From Desulfobacterales bacterium (lineage in GTDB: Bacteria > Desulfobacterota > DSM-4660 > Desulfatiglandales > Desulfatiglandaceae): 6,622 bases of DNA. The first letter of the stretch is position 1, and each line of letters opens with the position of its first letter. Below are positions 1 through 6,037 of this stretch, piece after piece. A program made the translations under genes and the position numbers. The notes below the pieces were generated by a model. The model worked only from the letters and a program-made list of their open reading frames with translations. It searched no databases and was not told the DNA's origin. The stretch covers positions 1 through 6,622 of the forward strand of contig JAKLQB010000445.1 in NCBI GenBank assembly GCA_022013615.1. Direction: 5' to 3'.

Positions 1-2
1 AG

Positions 3-61
3 GAATTTAGGAATTGAAATATGAATCTTTTCCTTATCTTAATCCCTCAATCCCTAAATTC
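3..61. repeat. Imperfect inverted repeat in AT-rich intergenic DNA
   Basis: The 15 bases at 3-17 match the reverse complement of 47-61 at 14 of 15 positions, with 29 bases between the arms. The surrounding DNA is a mosaic of related short words such as aggaatt, aatccct and aattcct. This could be a degenerate dispersed intergenic repeat cut by the window edge, or a weak stem-loop belonging to the unseen upstream gene. There is no T-tract that would make it a convincing terminator. The rest of 62-216 holds no gene I can support and no clear promoter. Confidence 0.4.
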
Positions 62-170
62 ACAATTCCTCAATTTGGCTCCATATAGCCATTATGATGA
101 GGATGGTGTCCAAAAATCGGACCTAGTTTTTAGATCAAATAACGAGGTCTGAACTTACATTGAGCCTTTA

Positions 171-224
171 ATGAGAAAACCGTGCATCCTCTTGTTCGCA
201 CCTATGGCAATGGATTATGACTAA
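171..224 (+). other. Possible 17-codon leader ORF overlapping the activator start
   Basis: An ATG at 171 opens a 17-codon frame (MRKPCILLFAPMAMDYD) that ends at a TAA at 222-224. It therefore overlaps the first eight bases of the activator gene at 217 in another frame. The activator has no clear Shine-Dalgarno sequence, so stop-start coupling from this short frame is conceivable. The frame itself has no strong ribosome binding site, and a frame this short easily occurs by chance. No peptide family is recognised. Confidence 0.15.
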
Positions 225-1008
225 TAATGATGCTGGCTCAATCTTCGTCGGCGTTGATGTGGGCGCCTCGCATACCAAAGTGGCCATTCTCGATTCTGAA
301 AAGAAGCTGATAGGCCATTCGGTGAGAAAGTCGGGCACTGATTTCACAGATTCCGCTGAAAATTGCCTGAACTCTGCCTTGGAGATGGCCAATGCTTTGG
401 AAGAAGATATAGTCAGGTGTGTCTCAACAGGCTACGGAAGAAAAAATGTCCCGTTTAGCCAGGAAACCAAAACAGAAATCGGGTGCCACGCCAGGGGTTG
501 CTATTATTATTTTCCCATGGCCATGACCATTGTTGACATCGGAGGGCAGGATAACAAGGTTATCAAGTTGGACGACAAGGGACGGCGTTTGAGCTTTAAA
601 ATGAACAGAAAATGTGCGGCCGGCACCGGTGCCTTTCTTGAAGAAATGTCCTTGCGTCTTGAAATTCCCCTGGAGGACATGGATGCCCTGGCCGAAGGGG
701 CCAAAAACATGGTCGAACTGGGGAGTTATTGCACTGTTTTTTCGGCCACAGAGGTACTGGGAAAAATCAGGCAGGGGAAAAAGGTCCCGGACATTGTAAA
801 GGGACTTTTTTTTTCGGTTATCAAGAGGGTCCTGGAAATGGATTCTCTTACGGACAGGGTGGTCATAACAGGAGGAGTGGTGGCCCATAACCCGTATTTA
901 GTGAATATGGTTGAAGAGATCACTGAGCGTGAAATTATGGTTCCTGAATACCCGCAGTTAACAGGCGCTGTGGGTGCAGCCCTTTTTGCCATGGAGAAAG
1001 GCGGGTAG
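217..1008 (+). CDS. BcrAD/BadFG-family activator ATPase (acyl-CoA dehydratase/benzoyl-CoA reductase activase-like)
   Basis: This 263-residue protein belongs to the ASKHA-fold activators typified by HgdC and by BcrA/BcrD. In that family a homodimer holds one [4Fe-4S] cluster and couples ATP hydrolysis to low-potential one-electron transfer into a 2-hydroxyacyl-CoA dehydratase or a class I benzoyl-CoA reductase. Visible motifs, in order: phosphate-1 loop VGVDVGASHTK (11-21), GYGR (72-75), TEIGCHARG (86-94), phosphate-2 loop DIGGQDNK (107-114), KCAAGTGAF (132-140), YCTVFSATEV (171-180) and adenosine motif GGVVAHNPYL (219-228). Cys133 and Cys172 are 39 residues apart, the spacing of the cluster ligands in HgdC (Cys127/Cys166). 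The protein is cytoplasmic and of usual single-domain length. ATG217 is the only reasonable start: an in-frame stop lies at 172-174 with no other start codon between, although no good Shine-Dalgarno is present. It is first in a likely operon with an acyl-CoA ligase and a thiolase, and no dehydratase or reductase subunit is visible. The family is certain; the physiological partner is not. Confidence 0.93.
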   Translation: MTNNDAGSIFVGVDVGASHTKVAILDSEKKLIGHSVRKSGTDFTDSAENCLNSALEMANALEEDIVRCVSTGYGRKNVPFSQETKTEIGCHARGCYYYFPMAMTIVDIGGQDNKVIKLDDKGRRLSFKMNRKCAAGTGAFLEEMSLRLEIPLEDMDALAEGAKNMVELGSYCTVFSATEVLGKIRQGKKVPDIVKGLFFSVIKRVLEMDSLTDRVVITGGVVAHNPYLVNMVEEITEREIMVPEYPQLTGAVGAALFAMEKGG

Positions 1009-1080
1009 TTTAGCTGATGGCTGCTGTCTTGCAGTTGGAAATTTGTACTGAATAACAAAAACAACAAGGAGGGCCTAAAA

Positions 1081-2661
1081 ATGACGACAAGTAAATGGAT
1101 GCATGCTGGTAATATGTTGAAGATGAATGCCATCAATTATCCGGATAAGCTGGGATGGCAGGATAAGAACAACGAATATAACTTCAAAGACTGGAATGAA
1201 CGTTCCTGTCGCCTGGCAAATGGTTTGAAGGATCTGGGTGTGGGTCACAAGGAAACCTTTGCTGTGCTTGCCTACAACCGGGGTGAATGGATGGATATCT
1301 ACGCAGGCTGTGCAAAGGGCGGGCAATGGGTTGTGCCTATAATGTTCAGACTGGCGGGTCCTGACATTGAGTACATCGTCAACCATTCGGAATGCAAGAC
1401 CTTTATTGTAGAGGCGCCTTTTGTGGAGCTCGTTGATAGCATCAAGGATAAACTCCCTGTTCCCAAAGATGCATATATCTATATGGGAGATGGGCCGGTG
1501 CCTGATGGATACATAGGATATGAAGACTGGCTGGCCAAGTCTTCTCCTGATGAGCCGGATATCATGGTTGATGCTGCTGATATATGGTACATCATGTACA
1601 CGTCAGGGACCACCGGTAGACCCAAAGGGGTGATGAGGACCCATGAAAGCACTCTTGCCCAATATTACTTGAATAATACTAATACGGGCGTTCTCCCTAC
1701 GGATAAAGTCATGCTGGTCATGCCCATGTGCCATATCAATTCCATATTCTACTCCTTTACCTATACTCTGGTGTCGGCGCCGGTATTTGTCTACAACATG
1801 GTCAGCTTCGATCCTGAAGACCTGTTGAAAACTATTGAAAAATATAAGATCACCTATACCTCATTGGTCCCGACCCATTACATTATGATGCTGGCCCTGC
1901 CAGATGATGTTAAAAACAGTATTGATGTGTCGTCTATGCGTCAGTTGCTTATCTCTTCTGCGCCTGCCAGAAAAGAGCTAAAGTTAGCCATCATGGAGTA
2001 TTTCAAGAATGCCGAGCTTTGGGAAGCCTATGGGACAACAGAGGGGGGTCTTGTAACGCTCTTGAGGCCGGAATATCAATTTGAAAAACTTGGCTCTATA
2101 GGTAAAGAAATCTTTGGCACAGATAGAATCAAGTTGCTCGATGAGGACAGAAACCCTGTGCCTGATGGTGAGGTAGGAGAAGTTTTTTACAGGACCCCCA
2201 TGCTCTTCAAGGAGTACTTGAAAGAGCCGGAAAAGACCAAAGAGGCATTTTTTGGGGAATGGTCTTCTGCCGGAGATATGGCCAGAAGGGATAAAGATGG
2301 CTTTTACACCCTGGTAGACAGGAAGGCAAACATGATCATAACCGGTGGGGAAAATGTTTATCCTTCTGAGGTGGAAGGTACTATTGGCGCCCATAAGGCA
2401 ATCAAAGATGTCGCAGTGATAGGTATCCCTGATGACAAGTGGGGCGAGGCAATAAAGGCCATAGTTATTCTGCATGATGGCCACGAGCCGAGCGATGACC
2501 TTGCAAAGGAGCTCATGGAATTTTGCAAGGGTAAAATTGCAGGGTTCAAGAGGCCGAAATCTGTTGATTTTATCAAGGAAGAAGAAATGCCCAGAACAGG
2601 CACAGGAAAAATCTTACACAGGATCCTGAGAGAGAAATACGGTAAATGGAGTGATGCCTAA
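1081..2661 (+). CDS. AMP-forming acyl-CoA synthetase (class I adenylate-forming enzyme)
   Basis: The gene encodes a 526-residue fatty-acid or aromatic-acid CoA ligase, which forms an acyl-adenylate from carboxylate and ATP and then transfers the acyl group to CoA. The family signatures are complete: AMP/phosphate loop YTSGTTGRPKG (173-183), YGTTEGG (317-323), the ribose-binding Asp in SAGD (Asp399), the hinge VDRK with Asp413, GGENVYPSEVE just after it, and PRTGTGK ending in the catalytic Lys510. Length is normal and no signal peptide or membrane segment is seen, so it is cytoplasmic. The start is fixed by a strong Shine-Dalgarno, AAGGAGGG at 1066-1073, seven bases upstream. It follows the activator gene by 72 bases and precedes a thiolase by 67, which suggests that it feeds a CoA-ester pathway shared with both. 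Substrate cannot be read from the sequence: medium or long-chain, dicarboxylic and aromatic acids are all possible, and carnitine- or crotonobetaine-CoA ligase-like members share these motifs. Confidence 0.93.
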   Translation: MTTSKWMHAGNMLKMNAINYPDKLGWQDKNNEYNFKDWNERSCRLANGLKDLGVGHKETFAVLAYNRGEWMDIYAGCAKGGQWVVPIMFRLAGPDIEYIVNHSECKTFIVEAPFVELVDSIKDKLPVPKDAYIYMGDGPVPDGYIGYEDWLAKSSPDEPDIMVDAADIWYIMYTSGTTGRPKGVMRTHESTLAQYYLNNTNTGVLPTDKVMLVMPMCHINSIFYSFTYTLVSAPVFVYNMVSFDPEDLLKTIEKYKITYTSLVPTHYIMMLALPDDVKNSIDVSSMRQLLISSAPARKELKLAIMEYFKNAELWEAYGTTEGGLVTLLRPEYQFEKLGSIGKEIFGTDRIKLLDEDRNPVPDGEVGEVFYRTPMLFKEYLKEPEKTKEAFFGEWSSAGDMARRDKDGFYTLVDRKANMIITGGENVYPSEVEGTIGAHKAIKDVAVIGIPDDKWGEAIKAIVILHDGHEPSDDLAKELMEFCKGKIAGFKRPKSVDFIKEEEMPRTGTGKILHRILREKYGKWSDA

Positions 2662-2665
2662 AAGC

Positions 2666-2700
2666 GTAGGCAGTAAGCAGTAAACAGTAGGCAGTAAAAA
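2666..2700 (+). repeat. Heptamer tandem repeat between ligase and thiolase genes
   Basis: Five consecutive 7-base units fill most of this short gap: GTAGGCA, GTAAGCA, GTAAACA, GTAGGCA and a degenerate GTAAAAA. The array starts five bases after the ligase stop and ends about 14 bases before the thiolase Shine-Dalgarno (GGAGGA, 2715-2720). It resembles simple slippage-type intergenic repeats. Copy-number variation could change the spacing between the genes but would leave the ribosome binding site intact. Confidence 0.75.
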
Positions 2701-2728
2701 CAGCAAACCCAATTGGAGGAAAAATCAC

Positions 2729-3925
2729 ATGTTGACAAAAGCGTTTATACCCTACAAGGGCTACTATTCAAGTCCGTTTAGCCGCTGGCAGGGAACTATG
2801 GCCAATGAGAATGCGATCGTTTTGGGAGCAACGACGGCAAGAAAGTGGCTGTTGGCAAGCAACTTTGATCCCACTATTTTTGACTATATGTACTATGGGA
2901 TCACCATCGCACAGCACCACATGTTTTACAGCCACACCTGGGCGTCAGCCATGTTGGTTGATAATCAAAAGGAATTGCCTGCACTTATGGTCAACCAGGC
3001 CTGCACAACCTCAACCACCTGTATTCATCTTTGTGCAGTCAATATAGAGGCCGGTACTTACGGGACGGCTTTTGCCCTTATGTCGGATCGCTGTTCCAAC
3101 GGCCCCCATACCATATGGCCCAATCCCATGGGCCCCGGGGCAGAGGTTGAATCGGAAAACTGGATGATGGATAATTTCAACTCTGATCCGAATGCCGGGC
3201 TAAAAATGATCCAGACGGCCGAAAATGTTGCAAAAGAAATAGGAATCACCAAAGAAGAGTGCGATACGGTAACCTTGAAGAGGTATGAACAGTACCAGGA
3301 TGCCCTGGCCGACGACAGGGCCTTTCAAAAGAGATATATGTTTCCAGTTGAGGTAAAGGTCTCCAAAAAGAAGACGGTGTTAGTGGAAGAGGATGAGGGC
3401 ATCACACCAACCACCGCCGAAGGTCTGGCCAGGCTAAAACCCGTAGAACCGGGAGGTGTCATTACTTTTGGAGCTCAGACACATCCTGCTGACGGAAATT
3501 GCGGTTTTATAGTGACCACCCAGGATAAGGCCAGGGAACTGGGTAAAGACCCCAAGGTTGAGATCCAGATTGTCTCATACGGCTTTTCAAGGGCCAAAAG
3601 GGGATATATGGCTGCAGCTCCGGTTCCTGCTTCGGAGATGGCACTTAAAAATGCAGGGCTGAAAATAGAGGATATGAAGGTAATCAAGACCCATAACCCT
3701 TTTATTGTCAATGATATCAATATGGCCAAACGGATGGGGTTTGATGTTATGAACATGAACAACTATGGATGCTCCATGGTCTACGGGCACCCTCAGAGCC
3801 CAACAGCAGGCAGGCTCATTGCCGAATTACTGGAAGAACTTGTAATGTTAGGCGGTGGGTACGGTTTATGGGCTGGCTGCGCCGCGGGAGATACTGGCGC
3901 TGCCATGATTTTTAAAGTCAGTTAG
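2729..3925 (+). CDS. Divergent thiolase-superfamily protein (acetyl-CoA acetyltransferase-like)
   Basis: This 398-residue protein has the length and two-half layout of thiolases, which condense acyl-CoAs or cleave 3-oxoacyl-CoAs with CoA through an acyl-cysteine intermediate. The nucleophile is probably Cys92 in NQACTTSTTC, at the position of Cys89 in biosynthetic thiolase. The catalytic His is His354 in YGHPQSPTAGR, and the second Cys is Cys384 in GCAAGDTGAA. The loop that reads NEAF in classical thiolases reads HNPF here (322-325), so His322 replaces the usual Asn; SCP2-type and TFE-type thiolases also carry His at this site. The C-terminal CxGGGxG motif is relaxed to CAAGDTG. ATG2729 follows a good Shine-Dalgarno, GGAGGA at 2715-2720, with eight bases of spacing. 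It is the last gene of the unit, followed by two terminator-like hairpins. No Zn-ribbon/OB-fold (DUF35-type) partner gene, often found beside thiolase-like proteins of this kind, is present here. Membership of the superfamily is firm; reaction direction and substrate are unknown. Confidence 0.85.
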   Translation: MLTKAFIPYKGYYSSPFSRWQGTMANENAIVLGATTARKWLLASNFDPTIFDYMYYGITIAQHHMFYSHTWASAMLVDNQKELPALMVNQACTTSTTCIHLCAVNIEAGTYGTAFALMSDRCSNGPHTIWPNPMGPGAEVESENWMMDNFNSDPNAGLKMIQTAENVAKEIGITKEECDTVTLKRYEQYQDALADDRAFQKRYMFPVEVKVSKKKTVLVEEDEGITPTTAEGLARLKPVEPGGVITFGAQTHPADGNCGFIVTTQDKARELGKDPKVEIQIVSYGFSRAKRGYMAAAPVPASEMALKNAGLKIEDMKVIKTHNPFIVNDINMAKRMGFDVMNMNNYGCSMVYGHPQSPTAGRLIAELLEELVMLGGGYGLWAGCAAGDTGAAMIFKVS

Positions 3926-3932
3926 GTCTTCT

Positions 3933-3960
3933 ACCGGGTTTGCCCGGTCTCCTTTCTTTT
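3933..3960 (+). terminator. First terminator-like hairpin after the thiolase gene
   Basis: ACCGGG (3933-3938) and CCCGGT (3943-3948) form a perfect 6-bp GC-rich stem with a TTTG loop. A pyrimidine-rich run, CTCCTTTCTTTT (3949-3960), follows. The stem starts seven bases after the thiolase stop. The T-tract is interrupted, so on its own it may terminate only partly, or it may serve as a 3' mRNA-stabilising hairpin. Confidence 0.55.
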
Positions 3961-3963
3961 ACT

Positions 3964-4006
3964 AAAAAAGGGCCATTATGTTTTTCTATGGATGGCCCTT
4001 TTTTTT
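3964..4006 (+). terminator. Strong Rho-independent terminator
   Basis: AAAAAAGGGCCAT (3964-3976) pairs perfectly with ATGGCCCTTTTTT (3992-4004) across a 15-base loop, and the T run is eight long (3999-4006). The A-tract on the 5' side gives the same signal on the other strand, so it could act in both directions, although no minus-strand gene is seen here. It separates the CoA-metabolism genes from the transporter unit. Confidence 0.88.
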
Positions 4007-4173
4007 ATTCCATAAAACATTGACGAACCCTGGTTATTTTCTTATTGTAATGTCGAACACAGACGTTGCGTCGTTTCAGAATTTCTTACCTGGATTAGCA
4101 GGAAGCACGTAATAAATTCAAATTTCGAATGTTCAAATGTATTCGAACTGTGCGGTTAGATTCAAATGCAGTT
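4007..4173. other. AT-rich intergenic stretch without a gene
   Basis: This is the first part of a 432-base gap between genes (3926-4357). No ORF with coding character is seen on either strand. It contains two TTCGAA palindromes (4124-4129 and 4142-4147) within related words (attcaaat at 4116, ttcaaatg at 4132 and 4161), giving a weakly repetitive patch. No known operator or Pho box is recognised. Confidence 0.5.
4020..4048 (+). promoter_or_regulatory. Weak sigma-70-like promoter candidate for the transporter unit
   Basis: TTGACG (4020-4025) matches the -35 consensus at five of six bases. At 17-base spacing the -10 would be TATTGT (4043-4048), which matches only four of six. The better -10 word TGTAAT (4046-4051) sits at a 20-base spacing, which is too long. 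The candidate lies just after the strong terminator, a sensible place for a new promoter, but about 300 bases ahead of the start codon. Confidence 0.22.
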
Positions 4174-4307
4174 TCTTGTAGGATGGGTTGAGCCTTGATT
4201 GATGGGTTTCGCTATTTCACCGTGATTTTCTTTGTTTCCCATATTCCTGATTCAGGTCGAATTAGCGAAACCCATCATTTTGATGCCGCTCAACCCATCC
4301 TACGAGA
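4174..4307. repeat. REP/BIME-like nested inverted repeat
   Basis: Two long arms face each other. The left arm carries TCTTGTAGGATGGGTTGAGC (4174-4193) and GATGGGTTTCGCTA (4201-4214). The right arm carries TAGCGAAACCCATC (4263-4276) and GCTCAACCCATCCTACGAGA (4288-4307). The outer blocks match with one mismatch in 20 and the inner blocks are perfect over 14; the spacers within the arms differ (7 and 11 bases). GATGGGTT also occurs twice directly within the left arm, so each arm can pair in more than one way. The GTAG tetranucleotide before a GATGGGTT/AACCCATC palindrome fits the REP-element layout known from RAYT-associated repeats. No transposase is present. The repeat is probably non-coding and could form a large cruciform or RNA hairpin. 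Confidence 0.8.
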
Positions 4308-4313
4308 CTAAAG

Positions 4314-4344
4314 TCCCCCTTTTGCAAAGGGGGATTGAGGGGGA
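4314..4344 (+). repeat. C-tract/G-tract hairpin repeat carrying the transporter ribosome binding site
   Basis: TCCCCCTTT (4314-4322) and AAAGGGGGA (4326-4334) form a perfect 9-bp stem with a TGC loop. A second G-tract, AGGGGGA (4338-4344), follows and could pair with TCCCCCT (4314-4320) instead. It resembles a dispersed repeat of this general form that I associate with genomes of anaerobic bacteria. The purine stretch GAGGGGGA (4337-4344) is the only Shine-Dalgarno-like sequence before ATG4358, at a longish 13-base spacing, so the repeat appears to have supplied the translation signal. Confidence 0.65.
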
Positions 4345-4357
4345 TTTTTTCTAAACC

Positions 4358-6034
4358 ATGAAGTGGGTCATTTTTCAATCTCTCGGCGGCCTTGGACTTT
4401 TCCTTTTTGGCATGAAGATCATGTCGGAGGGGCTTCAAAAAGTCGCCGGTAAGAAGATGCGCCAGATTCTGGCCCTGGTATCCAATAACCGCTTTGTTGG
4501 CTGTGGCGTTGGGGCCATTGTCACGAGCGTTATCCAAAGTTCAAGCGCCACCACAGTGATGCTGGTGAGCTTTGTGGATGCCGGTTTAATGACACTCACA
4601 CAGGCCATCGGGGTCATATTAGGCGCCAATATCGGGACTACCGTTACGGCCCAACTGATCGCCTTCAAGATCACAAACTATGCACTGCCTGCCATTGCCG
4701 CCGGGGTGCTCCTGAAATTTTTCATTGGCCGCAGGAAATGGATATATATAGGAGATGTCCTCCTGGGTTTTGGCCTTGTCTTTTTCGGCCTGGCCACCAT
4801 GCAGGCAGGTTTCGCACCATTAAAAGAAAATCCAGCGTTTATCGACCTGTTTACAAAATTTAATGCTGATAATTTGGGCGGTATTTTATTGTGCGTACTG
4901 GTAGGCACTGTCCTGACCATGATCTTACAGAGTTCGAGCGCCACAGTGGGAATCACCATGGCCCTTGCCATGCAGGGCCTGTTGACTTTTGAAGCCAGTG
5001 TTGCGTTAATTCTCGGGGATAACATAGGCACAACCATTACGGCAGAATTGGCCAGCGTGGGCGCAAATATTAGCGCGCATCGAACGGCCAGAGCGCATAC
5101 TCTTTTCAATGTGATTGGCGTTATCAATATCATCATATTTTTTCCATTATTTGTAAAATTAATAGTATGGCTCACCAGTTCCCTTTTAGGTTTGGGGCCG
5201 CCAGATCTTATAATCGGCGGAGAAAAGCCCAACATTGCCAGGTATATTGCCAATTCCCACACCATGTTCAATGTGGTCAATGCCCTATTTTTCCTACTTG
5301 TCTTACCATACTTAGTGAAGATGGCCATCTGGCTTACACCAGGCAAAAAAGAGGAAGAAAAGCTCGATGAGATCCGCCACATCAAGTACCTGGATACCAA
5401 ATTCGTTGATATACCCTCAGCCGCAATCGAGCAGGCCAGGGCAGAGATTACAAGAATGGGTAAAGCGGCACAGGTAATGTATTACGATGTGATCCATTCC
5501 CTCAAAGAACGTGATCTCAAAGAATTATCCAAATGGAGAGGAAGGGAAGACGCCCTTGATAATCTTCAAAGAGAGATTACTCAGTTTCTCGTGAGTGTTA
5601 TGCAGAAGCCTATTAGTCCGGAAGAATCCAAAGAGGTGGCGTCCCTGATACGGATGGTCAACAACGTGGAGAGATTTGGAGACGCTATAGAAAACATCGC
5701 AGAATTGATCGAAGATCTTATTGAACAGGATTTATATTTGTCAGAGAGGGCGGTAACAGATTATGAAAAGATATCCGATGAGGTGAGCAAATTTTTGAGC
5801 CTTGTAATAAACGCTATGAGGCATGAGGACAGCGAGATCATGCCAAATGCCCAGGAAATAGAGGATAAAATCAACAGCATGGAGCAAGAGATGAAAGAGG
5901 GTCATCTTGTACGCCTTGAAAGAGGTGTCTGTACAGTTGAACCAGGACTGATTTTTGAGGATATGCTGACAGCCTTTGAAAAAATGGGGGACTTCTGTTA
6001 CAACATCGCCCAGGCCGTTGCAGGGCTGAAGTAA
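4358..6034 (+). CDS. Na/Pi-cotransporter family protein with C-terminal PhoU-like domain
   Basis: This 558-residue inner-membrane protein has the two inverted halves of the type II Na+/phosphate cotransporter family (NptA/YjbB-like), which move phosphate with sodium. Half one carries QSSSATT (60-66) and GANIGTT (89-95); half two repeats them as QSSSATV (191-197) and GDNIGTT (220-226). These paired motifs form the substrate and sodium site in the family. Hydrophobic segments fall roughly at 8-20, 46-70, 80-98, 105-122, 128-150, 173-190, 200-220, 248-275 and 303-325. From about 350 to 555 a soluble helical PhoU-like domain follows, with two metal-binding-type motifs, VERFGDAIENIAE (437-449) and FEKMGDFCYNIAQ (540-552). 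Its role is probably to sense or regulate flux. An in-frame TAA at 4352-4354 makes ATG4358 the first possible start, and the LGGLGLFLFGMKIMSEGLQ start is typical of the family. The likely ribosome binding site comes from the preceding repeat. No Pho box or pst genes are nearby, so export, import or another anion all remain possible. Confidence 0.93.
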   Translation: MKWVIFQSLGGLGLFLFGMKIMSEGLQKVAGKKMRQILALVSNNRFVGCGVGAIVTSVIQSSSATTVMLVSFVDAGLMTLTQAIGVILGANIGTTVTAQLIAFKITNYALPAIAAGVLLKFFIGRRKWIYIGDVLLGFGLVFFGLATMQAGFAPLKENPAFIDLFTKFNADNLGGILLCVLVGTVLTMILQSSSATVGITMALAMQGLLTFEASVALILGDNIGTTITAELASVGANISAHRTARAHTLFNVIGVINIIIFFPLFVKLIVWLTSSLLGLGPPDLIIGGEKPNIARYIANSHTMFNVVNALFFLLVLPYLVKMAIWLTPGKKEEEKLDEIRHIKYLDTKFVDIPSAAIEQARAEITRMGKAAQVMYYDVIHSLKERDLKELSKWRGREDALDNLQREITQFLVSVMQKPISPEESKEVASLIRMVNNVERFGDAIENIAELIEDLIEQDLYLSERAVTDYEKISDEVSKFLSLVINAMRHEDSEIMPNAQEIEDKINSMEQEMKEGHLVRLERGVCTVEPGLIFEDMLTAFEKMGDFCYNIAQAVAGLK

Positions 6035-6037
6035 TAA

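Noticed and set aside
120..149. Stem GACCT/AGGTC upstream of the activator gene as a riboswitch or attenuator
   Set aside because: It has only five base pairs across a 20-base loop, and no T-tract or known riboswitch core is visible.
726..1136. Minus-strand ORF spanning the activator-ligase junction
   Set aside because: It covers the activator C-terminus and the ligase ribosome binding site, and has no recognisable domain or start context.
4120..4150. Two TTCGAA palindromes as a possible operator
   Set aside because: The sites are short, AT-rich and in simple-sequence context, with no regulator gene nearby and no known binding motif.
44..4341. Shared 11-mer GGGATTGAGGG (minus strand at 44-54, plus strand at 4331-4341) as evidence of one repeat family
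   Set aside because: An 11-base match between two sites on either strand of a 6.6-kb window is expected by chance, and the flanking sequence does not align.
4174..4344. CRISPR-like array or insertion sequence
   Set aside because: The repeats are inverted rather than regularly spaced direct repeats, and there are no cas genes or transposase.
4262..4537. Minus-strand ORF running through the repeats into the transporter start
   Set aside because: It is built from repeat sequence and the antisense of a real gene; it is not a plausible protein.
4678..5400. Long minus-strand ORF (240 codons) opposite the transporter gene
   Set aside because: It lies wholly within the well-supported Na/Pi-cotransporter coding sequence, its translation shows no family motif, and it has no ribosome binding site context. 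It is an antisense shadow.
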